Shown in pieces: positions 35,651-47,047 of a stretch of DNA of 64,000 bases. A program made the position numbers and the translations under genes. Numbering within the stretch: the stretch's first letter is position 1; each line of letters opens with the position of its first letter. The stretch is from assembly GCA_022478985.1 (NCBI GenBank), contig JAKSZP010010597.1:1-64000 (forward strand), read 5' to 3'. The notes beneath the pieces were generated by a model. That model had not been told where the DNA came from. It made no database searches and saw only the letters and a list, made by a program, of their open reading frames with translations. This DNA comes from Massospora cicadina (taxonomy: Eukaryota > Entomophthoromycota > Entomophthoromycetes > Entomophthorales > Entomophthoraceae).

Positions 35651-37065
35651 CGCACCTTAGGTGTGAGGGGTGGGCACCTTGGCCCACTAGCCTCCTCTAG
35701 ATCCCCATGGGCCTTCATGGCAGCGCGGGTGTTTGCAGCAACGCTATTGGTAGTTTTGTTAATTTTAGCAAAAAGGTTTGCGTTAGCTTTTGCCTTCACT
35801 TTGTGTTTCCCCAATGTCAAACGAATTTTTTGTGGTGCAGATGAGTTTAATGCATCAACGATTGGGTCAAAAAAATTTTCAGGTAGGTTGGACCCCAAGT
35901 TAGTTTCAACCAGAGCTTGGTTGCAAAGATCAGGTGAGATCAAGTCACCCATCAGATCCTCAGATTGAGTGGCCCAATCAGTATGGGCTTCCCAATCTGA
36001 TTGGTTGAGGTATTCCTGAGTTGCTTCCACCACGAAGGTTTCAATACCCTCCTGGCGTTGGGAGTGTGGGATAGCGGTGGTGACTTTGGCTGCTTCCTTG
36101 GACGCGGCCCTGCGGGCATTCTTGGCCTTCTTCCACTCTTTCAGGGAAATAGGTTTTACCAGTAGGTAGCAGCCTTATGCTCCCCACAGGAAAGCCTCTT
36201 TGGTGCCTGCAGTTGGTTCATAGTGCGCCTCTCCACTGGCCATGGCTGCCGAGGGGTGCTCTTGGAATGTGATGCCCTCCTTGGTGGGGCATGTATATGC
36301 CTTATAGCTGAATGCATCACAGTGGGTGCAGATGGGGGGCGCGCTGTCCACGGTTACCTGGAAAGGGTGGGTGGTATGCCCTTCAATATTGATATATGTG
36401 GAGTATGGGATCTGGGTTAGGTCCTTTGCAATCTCCTCAGTTGGGGTCAGAACTGCAATGGCTTTGCCAGTGCACAGGTGTGGTATCAGCGTAAAGCATT
36501 GCATCTTGAAATATTGTATTTCGCCATATACGGTGAGACCATCTTTCAGGTGCTGCTCCAAAATGGCACGTTTTACTGTAGTAGGCAAAAAGTTAAACGT
36601 GAGGAAGATTTGGTTGAATTTTGTCCATCTGGTGCATTTAGTTTTGATGACCCATTACCCTTTGGGGAGGTCGATCACTACATGCACCACAGCAGCTTCG
36701 TCTGCTGCCTCCTTGTTTTCAAAACTGAGGTCCAGCCAACCATGTGACATGGAGTGAGGTGCGACGTACACCGCAGTCAGGAAAAAAATGTGCACATCCC
36801 CACAAATTTTTTCCATATAGCTGTTTGTTGGATGTCCAGAAACACACAGACTCCATATTCCACCAACGAGAGTGGTTGGGAGTGCGGCGTGTTGATTTAC
36901 TGGTTGCATTGCACTTGCCAAGTGAGGATTTCTGGGGAAATAGTGACCGCTGGTTTTTTATTTTTTTTCTATTCCACCAGTTTCTCTGGGGCATTTTTGA
37001 ACGTTTGAGGCCGCGGGCCTACCACCTGCTCCTCTTACCTTACTTGCCCAACTGCTCCCTGACAT
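35584..37065 (-). pseudogene. LINE D ORF1
   Basis: Start MSGSSWASK at 37065. HSMSHGWLDLSFENKEAADE (about 36760-36700) is the first conserved block, AILEQHLKDGLTVYGEI (about 36565-36515) the second, followed by LCTGKAIAVL. The knuckle reads CTHCDAFSYKAYTC (about 36330-36290), with Tyr in place of the His seen in copies B and F, so zinc binding is probably lost. The C-terminal 150 codons (36033-35584) are open. The end overlaps the ORF2 start (35650) by about 67 nt. A few frameshifts break the N-terminal half. Confidence 0.8.
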
Positions 37066-37177
37066 GAGTGCAGACTAATCTCCTCTGTGAGATTAACAAA
37101 CTAGAATCAGACTTGAATTGAATAAGTTGCAAAAGTGATTGCAATGAGAGAAAAGTTTCAGTGGTCATCAAAAGGTT

Positions 37178-39680
37178 AATCATATAATAATTTGTTTAAG
37201 CTGTGTGGCTAAAATGGTTATGGTACCTTATATGGATGACTTTCATACATGGAGAGAAGTGAAGGAAATATTCTTAAAAAAATTTGGGTCAAAGCAGAGC
37301 CTGAGTATGAAGAAACAGTCTTTTATGATAATTGTGGTACTTCATAATGTAACCTTTACTGAATTTGCTGATTGCTTTTATACAGAGGTATAAATACTTA
37401 TGACCTCAAAGATTCTTACTTTAAATAATGCCGTAGCTTCTGTCATTACTGGTTTAGATAGTAACCTTATCCTTGCCATGTACGTCACATCCATCAAATG
37501 AAGCTTCAATTCCATTTTAGATATTAAAGAAGCATTACCCGATGTAGTTGACATACACAAGCCAGAGACGTCATGAAAAAGCCTCCACAAAATCAAGAGT
37601 GTATACTTTAGAGGAAGCAATGCTTAAAAAGGAGGAGAAGCCAAGGTACAATTACTGTGAGAATAGCAACCATACAAAGGATATATTTTTTAAGAGGAAC
37701 CCTACCTTTACAGGCAGGGGAAAGGAAGGTCAGAATAGGGTCAGGTACCTCTAAAGCTAATTGACCCAAAATACCTGAAAGTGAAACATTGTCAATCACT
37801 ATTATTTCTTTCATTAAAAATGAACCTGATGACGACTGTATATGGTCATGAGGACACAGATTATTACGTTTAGGCTCACTTACTGAGTTTGCCATTCTGG
37901 ACCTGTTAAACACCAAAAATATGGATGACGCCCAGGTTCCTGAAGGCACTTATCTCTGTCAGGCTTTGGGTGTCTCTGGATAATTGATACATCCAGAGCT
38001 GATCAGTACCTTGCTCTGTTGATCTAACCCATCTCAAGCATTTACAGTCTCTTGGAGATCAAGAAGAAGTATCCCAAGTATTCCCAAAAGCTCAATGCAA
38101 CATTCCACCTCACGGAGGTGTTAGTCCTTACATTAAAGTTTGGATGAACCATCACCAAAGTGGAGGTTGTAATACAAAAGGTTTGAGTTATGGCTATCTT
38201 AGATACTGGATCACACATCAATGTTATCTCATCCTGAATAATCAAGAAGACCAAGCTCATTTTAGATCTTATATACAATTGAGTTTATAATACCGCTGGT
38301 CCAAATAACACTAAGGCATTAGATCAAACTCATCTCTGCCAATCCAGGTTGGCAAGTTAGTTTTCTCATCTCTCGCAGTTGCCCTAGACAATATTTAATA
38401 TGATATAATCATAGGAACGCAGTTTATGGATGAATACAAAAGAGTTATTATTATAAAAGAAGGATACTTTTTACTCCTAAACTATAAAATTTTACTTGTA
38501 CTGGATAACAAAGTCTCCAACAAGAAGTACTACACCTGTCTGGTCAAGTACCTTGTTTCTGCTTTACCTTTGCGATCATATACCTCTGTAAGAAACATGA
38601 AAAGGATACCCAGCTCATTAGATGCAGCAGAGGGCATTCCATTTTAAGCCACCAATAAGTTAAAAAATAAACTAGAGAAAAAAGAGTGGTTTTCACTAAC
38701 ATAACCCAGCGTATACTCTCAAACTGCTTACTATACATTACTAGCATCAATGGAGTAAGTAGGTTTGAATCAAGAGTCCTGTCAGGAGGCCTCAATCCAG
38801 CTTATCAACGGCATATTGAGCTAAAACTTGGAAATCTAACCAACAAAGGTATCCTAGTCAAGGAACATTAAGAGAATGGGAAAATTTTAATTAATTTCCA
38901 TTGATGAAATTGACAAGGTATATTTTATTGATACTCACCTTAAATTTGGCCTGCCTACTGACAATTTAATTTATGCTATCCCTCAAGTCCAAATATCTGA
39001 TAAGCCAAATCAGGCAGAACTGAAGAAAGTGCACCAATTACTCAATGACTATCAGGATTTTTCAGTACGTCAGATGTCAACTATGGTTACATAAAAGTCT
39101 GGATACATAGTATTGATGTAGGAGATTCAACCCCTATCAGATCAAAGCCGAATAGAAAGTTGAAGGTAGAGGGGTAATACATAAATACTGAGCTCAAGAA
39201 CTTATTGGATGCTGGCTTACTTGCGCTCTCCCAGAGTCCATGGTAATCCCACTGTTACTCATTAAAAGAGGAACGGTGGTCACAGAATATTGATGGATTA
39301 TATGAAGCTGAATAGCCTCACATATAAAGACAGCTAACCAATTTCAAGAATTGATGATGCTCTGGCCTGACACTATAGCTCAAATTTCTTCTCCACAATG
39401 GGCCTCACCAACAGTTATTGGAAAATGGATCTTTTGCATAAAGAACAATAAAAATACGTGTTGATATACAAATAAGGATTATTCTGACCTACCTGGCTCC
39501 CTCAGGGACATGCAATGCTCCCGCCTCATTACAACAGGTGATGGATCACATCGTGAAAGATCTTGAACTTAGCTGCGTGATTATATACCTAGATAACATA
39601 ATTATCACAGTTAGTGACATTTTACCTGGAGTATAACGCCATATCAATGATAAAAATAAGAATCTCCTGGATTTAGCGCC
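37178..39680 (+). pseudogene. gypsy G gag C-terminus, protease and RT
   Basis: It resumes with NHIIICLSCVAKMVMVPYMD (37180-37240), matching copy C Gag across the LINE D insertion. A degenerate knuckle YNYCENSNHTKDI lies near 37650; copy C has lost it altogether. Protease AILDTGSHINVISS (38193-38234) keeps its DTG. EGIPF (about 38630) and NGVSRFESRVLSGGLNPAYQ (about 38750-38810) match the pre-RT spacer. RT: ELKNLLDAGLLALSQSPW (39190-39243), CNAPAS, VMDHIVKDLELSCVIIYLD (39535-39595). The palm motif reads YLDN rather than YLDD. Similarity ends at about 39680; RNase H, integrase and 3' LTR are absent. Confidence 0.75.
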
Positions 39681-40600
39681 AAAACCCTTGAGGGACACTA
39701 ATTGCCACTCTAATGTAATTGATTACAAAAAATTCTGGCTTTGACAGTCAGGGATGAGGGAAATAACACCATAGAGGCTGCTAATCCGGTTAAATTGACT
39801 AAAAATCTGGAAAATAAGCTGATACAAAGTTATGGAAATCAGCCAACTTTATGAAATTTCAATTTCTCTGAAAGGTGAAAACTTTTCAGCAGAGATTGGG
39901 TTTTGTTAATCATTCAAAAATCATTGTGAAACTTCCCCTATATATTAACACCCAAGCTGAGATTTGCTCTTGATTTTCTCAGATACCAAGAGAGTCTTTG
40001 ATAAAGTTTTGGGATAATTTGCTTAAATTTCCTTTACTTTAAGAGCAGCTTTATTAAGGCAACCCTAGTTAAACTCTACCACAATGGCTGGATTCTGCTT
40101 CAAGCTCTGGTCCAACCTCTATTTGTGAGTAAACTGGCGCCCACCCAGCAGCCTATTCCTCTGAGTCTGCTGCATCGTATTTCACTTATTTCTGCTGCAG
40201 TACATACACAGACTCCTCAACTCTCAGTGAATTTTGTCCCTGATAGTTTGCTTTAGTTTAGTCTGCGTTTTAATACAGGAATTTATATGGAAACAAAATA
40301 TAGAAAACAGGGATGTTGCTTCCTCCTGCTTTTCTTTTTTGTCCTATTTTGCCACCTTTTGCCTAGAACCTTCTCACTTGCAATCTCATGTGCTCTGTTT
40401 TCCATGGTACAAATAGTTCACCATCTTTAATACATCATAGTTACCGTTTAATTGAATAGCATGTCCCAGTGCAGTTCTTTATATGGTTCTAAAAGCGTTA
40501 TATACGACAATCTGTACATTGTAGTTGTTTATTACTTTTGTGGTGCATAAAACTTGAGTTTTAAGGTAGAATCAATCTGTGAGTTCTATAATCTATTCAT
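39681..40600 (+). other. unassigned region
   Basis: No supported gene. CCCTATATATTAACACC (about 39937) is TATA-like. TGGCGCCCACCCAGC (about 40129) resembles a primer-binding site of a different type, but no matching LTR was found. A 60-codon plus-strand frame at 40234-40416 has no recognisable content. Confidence 0.3.
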
Positions 40601-40769
40601 TTTTCTTAAAGTAGATGTTGAGGAAGGCAGTTTTCCTGAACATCATCATCTCTGCACCACAAAACTCCTTGATAATAATGATCTTTGCATTATTATTAAG
40701 ATAGTCTGGTCTTGCTGATCTTGAGCATCACCAACTCCTGACTCTCAGTCTACAATGAGTTCATTAAGG

Positions 40770-42430
40770 CTACAGTTTAGCTTTGACACTTGTGCCAGCT
40801 ATACTAACCTTGAATATTGGCAAGAAGGTGTTTCTTCCTCTTTTGTCGAACTTTGGCAGATTAATAGGGTTGACCGTGAAACTGCTGGCATCCTCCATGG
40901 CTCAGTTGAAGCTTTTTGGCGCAGGTGGTAGGTTAGCCCCACTGGTTCTGGAGCCAAAATTTAGGCGGGCTGAGTTAGAGGTGGATGAACTGGCAATGTG
41001 CTTTCAATGAGTGGGTGTTTCATCATGGTAGTCTGGGACTGCCAGAGCAGCATGGGTAGGGAATTCTGGAATGGCAGTTTGGGTTAATCTTTTTGGAGTG
41101 AAAATCGAGTCAGAACCTCCAGAATATTTTTCCCATGAGCGCCTTGTCGTTGTCAGATTCTGAGTCTATGGGACTGAACTTGTGCGCATTTATGAAGATT
41201 TCCCTTTATTCTGATGGGATGACCCTGTTAGCATCTGCAGAGTTTGTTTCTGATTTTATTTTGGAACTGGTCCAGTTTATAAAACGTTTATTGGTGCTCA
41301 AGCTCTAACAATGGCTCATTTCTTATATTATTAATTTGGTGGTTGTGAATTGGGCCTTTAAAGCAATATTTTCTTAATAAAGTGGGTAATTTTCAAGCCC
41401 TATGCCTGGCCAAATTGTTCAACAATTCAATTGCTCCACTAAGTTAGTTGGGAGTTTAGATAGTCTCATCAAGATTTATTTTGAGATCACAGAGTGTGTT
41501 CTGACTGACCTTAGTACTCCATTTGAGGTCTTAGATCTAGTTGGGGTGGTCAACCACTGCACCTGAGAGGTGGACAAACTGCCAGTCCAATTCTTCTATC
41601 AGTTGCTGGATGGTGCAATTGGTCTGGGAATAGGCCTCCAGATCAGCAGCTTCTGCAACTTCATGTTGCGCCACCTCTGCCTCAGGTACTCCCCAGCCTG
41701 GCTGCAGTGATAGGTCATGTCAGCTACTATTGGGAGGATGCCCCATGATGGTCAAGCACTATTCCAATGATGCGGGCCAGATTGGCATTCAACTGGTCAG
41801 CAAACTCATTTACTTGGCAATGGACATCAACTATTTGGCATTGGTTGTGGGGAATGACCATGTGCACCTCTCAAAATATACTATCCAAGCAGTCATTCAA
41901 TAACTGGTTGTCCCAGCATTGAGATTCTGCAAACTTGACTAGTCTGCAGATCTCAATATTCTGCCAGGCGAGGATCTGCATGGTCTTTCAGATTAATGGA
42001 TAGATATATCAAGCAATCATATTGACTATTTGCAACTAAGTTGCAATCTTCTTAGTTTTTGTGGGCATTTTCTTCTCTTGAAATAAACAATAGTTTGCAT
42101 ACAAATGATCTTGATTTTTGTAGTTCCTGAACATCCCCAAATAATTTTCATTGCAGTTCTCAGTAGAGATATGGTACCTGCAGAGGAGCCACTCTATAAC
42201 CCCATTGGTGTGTTTGAAGGATACTTTAGCCATATTTAAATGCTAGGAGGCCTACCGTCCTACAGGACAAGTTCTATGGCAGAGACATCACTCTCCTTGT
42301 TGTCTGAACTACTAAGTTGAAGGTGCTCCAAGTTAGATTCTTCTATGTCCATGAGTTAGAGGGGAAGCTTGTCCCCAAAGCCAGTAGCAAATAATTGGGA
42401 TCCTGGCTCATAGTAATAGATTCTCCATTT
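40770..42430 (-). pseudogene. gypsy K gag remnant
   Basis: Downstream of the minus-strand PBS at 42455-42471 there is an acidic start-like segment MEESNLEHLQLSSSDNKESD (about 42345-42285). Then come a 65-codon open stretch (42233-42036), helix-forming pieces (CQVNEFADQLNANLARI at about 41825-41775; IQQLIEELDWQF at about 41610-41570) and a proline-containing stretch (GANLPPAPKS, about 40930). The layout (acidic N-terminus, heptad-like region, proline-rich linker) resembles the gag N-terminus of gypsy G. The frame is badly broken and no protease or RT follows. Confidence 0.4.
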
Positions 42431-42454
42431 TCTTCAATATTGTTATCAAAAGTG

Positions 42455-42471
42455 CCCTGTAGTAAGCACCA
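42455..42471 (-). other. primer-binding site of gypsy K
   Basis: On the minus strand TGGTGCTTACTACAGGG, three bases after the LTR end ...TACAACA. Same 17-mer as at 51439 on the plus strand. Confidence 0.75.
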
Positions 42472-42474
42472 GAA

Positions 42475-43200
42475 TGTTGTACTTAGGATTACAACTGGGT
42501 GATATTGTCACAAGTGTTGCACTCAGTTAGGTAAAACTGTATGAGGACAGTATATCTTAGAAATAATTGTGAAGCTTGGTATAATAAGCCTTTATTAAAT
42601 GTATATTCTCCAAGTACGCTGCAGACTTGTTGGGTACTCCCAGCGTGGAGACACGTCATTGCAAATGTAAACTAGAGTTTAAAGAATAAAATAGATATTT
42701 AGGTGTATGTTGCCACATCTATCTTTTTCATAAAAGTTCGTTCAAACATAATTATCACAGTCCACGCGTTGCTTTCTCCAATGCCTCCAAAACATCCAGA
42801 GTTTTCCGTTTGGATTTGCTAATGGGCTGTCAGTTAAATAATGGGGTTTGGTGGTCAATATTCCAACGTCGGGGGCTTCTTCAGATTATTTGGCAGCAAA
42901 GTGCTTGTTGGATTGAGCAGGCAATTTACATTTGAGGGGAACGGAACCAGCTTTGAGCGTTAAATTGATGGATAAACATGGAACAATCCACTGAATGTTG
43001 GAATTGTATGTTGAATTTATTTATGAAGGCTTAAACTTATGTTCAGAAAATGCAGGAAAAATCTGATAGCGGATCACTAGAAATCAATCTGATGAGAGAT
43101 ACAGGCAGCAGGGCAAGGGTGGTGACAAACTCTATGGGGTATTTGGGGGTATTGTTATGGTAGTAAATTTTCTATGTTTGATCAAACCCAAATCTCAACA
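42475..43200 (-). repeat. 5' LTR of gypsy K (about 726 bp)
   Basis: In sense (minus) orientation it starts TGTTGAGATTTGGG at 43200 and ends GTACAACA at 42475, with TGTTG/CAACA inverted ends, directly before the PBS. No second LTR was found, so the element is 3' truncated. The start is the nearest TG that gives inverted ends and could be a few bases off. Confidence 0.6.
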
Positions 43201-44404
43201 ACAGGATAAATTAATCAAAACTTATCGAATCAAATCTAACAAATGTTCCAATTCAAATCAAATAAAATTAACCAAAGAAATTTAATCAAATTAAATCAAA
43301 TTTGAATAAGTAAAAAATTAGTGCAATGAACACTCAGTCCATAAGAACCGAGAAATTGTTCAGGACCCCAATCCTGACACTTTCAATTTATTTTTTGCAT
43401 TCGATATATATAAAAGATATTATATAAGTACTTTATACCTGATCAATTTAATAAAACCTATTATGTAAATGCAAAGTCTTTGCAATAATCTAAAATATGC
43501 TAATTTAAAGTCTACTATCTATCAAACCATGTGATTATAAGTAAACAATAGATATGTTAAAATATGAATTATTGTAGCAGTAAGTTTGAAAATATTAACT
43601 ATTTAAAACATAAAATCTTATAACCTAGCAAATCCACATATGACTACTGCCTGCAAAATGAAAACTAATATAAAATAAAATAATTTTAGCTTTAAAAAGA
43701 GATATGACTAGATATATAGCTACCAACCCCAACTTATCAAATATTCTGCAAGCATCTTTGTAATGTAGTACTTAAGCCTACCACAACTACAATCTATCTT
43801 TGCTATAACAATAAATTATATTATCTGAACAGTATTAATTTATAATTAAACTGTAACACAATCAGCTAAATACAACTTAACCATATTAGCTTGGTAATCT
43901 TAAACAGTGCACGTGATAAAAGTAATTACCACCATTATACCAAATCTTTTTATGCTCATTTTAAACAATAATTTGACATTTCCAAGGATAGTAAATCACT
44001 TGCTCAGAATACAAAGAAGCAAATAACTAATATAACTAGCTATAGTTCTTTTACTTATCATTAAAAAGTTCTATAAAACTTATGTTTGACTTATTTTATA
44101 AACTAAAGTAAAATGCTTAATAGTTTAAAAATGTTTAAGGCCATAATAAATTGCCTAGAGTTTGACTTTAGCCAATTTGATAAATAAAAAGCATATATTT
44201 TGAGTTAAATTGCCACAATACATATATTCATAATATTATAAACAAACTAAAATTATAGTTTTCAAAAAAATTAATTATCAAAAGTAAGGACAATACGGCC
44301 TTGTAATCAGTATTTTAAAACAAGCTTGAGATAAGCTTGTTAGAAAGTAAGATAATAGATAAAATTAAATTATAGTACTAGTTTCAATATAAACCATACT
44401 AAGT
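43201..44404 (-). other. AT-rich intergenic region, 3' of HIS6
   Basis: About 1.2 kb, strongly AT-rich, without a coding frame, repeat or RNA gene that I can support. The HIS6 3' UTR and polyadenylation signal should lie in the right-hand part (AATAAA-like strings occur but none stands out). Confidence 0.5.
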
Positions 44405-46380
44405 TCAAGCATTTGTAGCTTTGTTCCATGCCACACAGTCCAAGAATTGAACTGATAAACCACCAAAAATATCTAAAGAACTAAAATAATTAGTATTTTA
44501 AGCCAGCTAGAAAAAGTCCATAGTATCTCCTTGATGATTGAGACCCACTAGTACCAAAAACTAGCTAAACAGTTTAACATCCGCTTTTATGTAATTGTTT
44601 AAATATTCTATATTTAAATAAAAATTAAAAGTTACCTTCCAAATGTCAAATCAACCCTCCCTTCAGATAATTTCTGAACAAGCTCCAAATCTTTAATGCC
44701 TAATTTGTTATATCAACCAAAAGTAAGATTAACTTACTATTCGCTCCTCCAGCATACGTTACAGGTATAGGAGACCAATCACCAAGACCTGTGACAATTA
44801 GGAAGAAAACTAATGATTACATTTTACTAAGGCTTCATCAATCCCCTGACAAAGCCCCTCGACATCCGCAGCATGGACAAGAAATTCACTTTATCATTAG
44901 CTTTGTTTTTCTCCAAAATCAACCTGCAATATACTGATAGACTACGCAACGCATCTATAAGGCTAGCATCATCCTAGTAGTGAAGTTACCTTCACAAACT
45001 TTATAGTCAGTTATCGTTTGCCACTGGTTTACAGCTACGTACCAGTCGTTTTCCACTCTTCGGCAGCTAGTCACATACCTCGTTAACCATTATAATTTCA
45101 ATAATTACCTCAAGTCTACAACAATTCTATCTTTACCAATTTCGTGACATAGCTCTCGTAATCTAGGAAAACTAAATCGCCCTTCAGGGAAAAGCCAACT
45201 GGTTACAATAACCTAATAATTTATTTATTTATTACAAAAATTCCCACTAAGCGCAGTATAATTTATAGATTAATTATTTTAGATTCAAAGCCGAATTATA
45301 AAAATCGTATCAATCTACCTTAGATGCGCCATAAGAAAGCCATATACGAGCGTTTTCTACTGTTATTCCTCCTCCAATCTGAAGCTCATCTATAATGCGT
45401 TAACTTTTTTTGCTGTTTTAGCCAGTTGAAGCTAACTACAATTACCGACATATTAAACTATACTAAAACATAACTAAATCGGGCATCAAATTTTTCACTT
45501 TTATAATCAAGGCTTATAATTTGCTGAATATTCCAGCCCCATCCTATTTAATCATGTGCTTATCCAAAAAGGGCTAATTGAAAGTTATTATTAGAATGTC
45601 CTCCCTTTCAAAAAACTTTTCTCGGTTCAAAAACAAACAAGAAAATCGCAATAATTAAGTTAAAATGATCAGAAGAAATTACTTCAAGAAAGCAACATAA
45701 CGCGTAGTTCACTAAACAGTAGTAATTTTCATATCATCAACTAGTATGTTCAAATCGAGTCTGAAAACTGATAAATAGTAATCCTTCTAGATGCAAACTA
45801 GAAAATAAAACACATTATAAAAAGTACATAACGTAGATGATTAAAAATGTAAACAAAGTGATTCTATACCTTTCACATGAATAAAAACGGCAAAGAAGTA
45901 TTCGTGCGCCCTTAAAGCAAACTAACTGAAATAAACGCCTATAAACTTACTTGGCCAAGCTTTCAGAGCTTCGATGGCAGCTTCGTCATTATCAGGCCCC
46001 AGTTTTATTAAATGTGCCCCATAAAGTTCATACTTCCGATATAAGGAGGCATAGTAAGAAGGCGTTTCACTGTAGAAAATATTAGAACTCAATAAAAATA
46101 AATACAAAACTTGAATAAAATGTAGTTATAACTGCTTAGCTAACCGATAAAACGGCCAAAAAGTGGCAAACAAAATTTGCTCGGCCTGAAAAAAACCTTT
46201 TCAAACACAGAAAACTATAAGATTTACCTGGAAACAAAATTAACCTTCACATTTTTCTGGAACGTCAACAGCCAGCGTACCACCTACAATCTGTTTCACT
46301 TTCCCCTGATGTAAATCAATGCAAGGACGAAATTTGGTTCGCCTTTTAGATTTTGAAGCATACGCTCCACAAGAGCTCAT
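44405..46380 (-). CDS. HIS6: 1-(5-phosphoribosyl)-5-[(5-phosphoribosylamino)methylideneamino]imidazole-4-carboxamide isomerase
   Basis: Eukaryotic HisA-type TIM-barrel isomerase (EC 5.3.1.16), histidine pathway, cytosolic, catalysing the Amadori rearrangement of ProFAR to PRFAR. Ten exons: 46380-46228, 46069-45951, 45389-45319, 45212-45109, 45066-45000, 44973-44924, 44888-44821, 44788-44738, 44699-44636, 44480-44405. All introns are GT-AG and phases match. The product is about 273 residues (yeast Hisp6: 261). Motifs in order: [19 protein letters not shown] (catalytic Asp), [84 protein letters not shown] (second Asp), [15 protein letters not shown]. Exon 1 has one base too many: a T5 run at 46252-46256 shifts the frame, and four Ts would restore it. 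This is either a sequencing error or a young null allele. Five introns are only 26-42 nt. Confidence 0.93.
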
Positions 46381-47047
46381 CTAGCTAATTTTTCTATGGA
46401 AAACTATTGATTTAAGTCTTAAAACCCTTTTGCAATAAGCTTTAGATACTATTGGGAATAAATAGCTTAGTATTCAAATATAACAGTTGAGAGTTATTGC
46501 ATTTAGATATTGTCAAATACGCGGATTCGAATTTTACGAAACGCAATTTAGGGCACTTTGCATATACATATATCTGATCTATCAGCCTCGGCACAGGGGC
46601 AGTCATCAGTTGACAATTGGGGAAAGATTTGTGGTTCCCAAAGTAGGTTTGTACCGAAGGAATTAAATGAAACTGAGAAATAACCTTGAGACCATAGAAG
46701 GTAGCTTTATTTAATTGGAAGCAAATATTTATATGTTTCTTACAAATATTTCAAAGATTCATTATATATTTTATATTGGGAAAAAATTTTCAGAATTAAT
46801 ATCATGAGAACTGTTTAATCTTTTCAATCCTTAATAATCTGTAACATTTAAATCTTTAACACTCCTCCTATTCTTTTTATAATGGTACATGGCTTAATTA
46901 TTAAAATACCAATTAAATGTTACTAAATATGCCCTGAACAAAGTATGTTAGAATTTATAGCTTAGTTTTCAATAGCAATAAAATAAATAGCAGTAAAAAT
47001 AATGGTGACTCATCAACATAATCAGATTTCATTAAGATTTGAATACT
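46381..47047 (-). other. intergenic region upstream of HIS6
   Basis: 667 bp between the HIS6 start and the receptor pseudogene stop, both on the minus strand. It should hold the HIS6 promoter. No clear TATA box or Gcn4-type TGACTC site was seen by eye. Confidence 0.4.

Larger units (their letters stand above)
31903..37161 (-). mobile_element. LINE copy D, full length
   Basis: 5259 bp with a perfect 16 bp TSD, TGGTCATCAAAAGGTT, at 31887-31902 and 37162-37177. The sense 5' end has CTTTTCTCTC and a hairpin (37126-37145). The 3' end has GTCTGTCCCATGGTCGGC followed by AATAAATTTAG. It lies in gypsy G gag and is very similar to copy F. Confidence 0.95.

Noticed and set aside
40129..40143. TGGCGCCCACCCAGC as the PBS of another LTR element
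   Set aside because: No LTR ending or second LTR copy could be found around it.
40783..41010. 75-codon plus-strand ORF
   Set aside because: No recognisable motif; it lies antisense to the gypsy K gag remnant and is probably chance.
45922..46107. 61-codon single ORF as a small gene
   Set aside because: It is exon 2 of HIS6 plus intron read-through at both ends.
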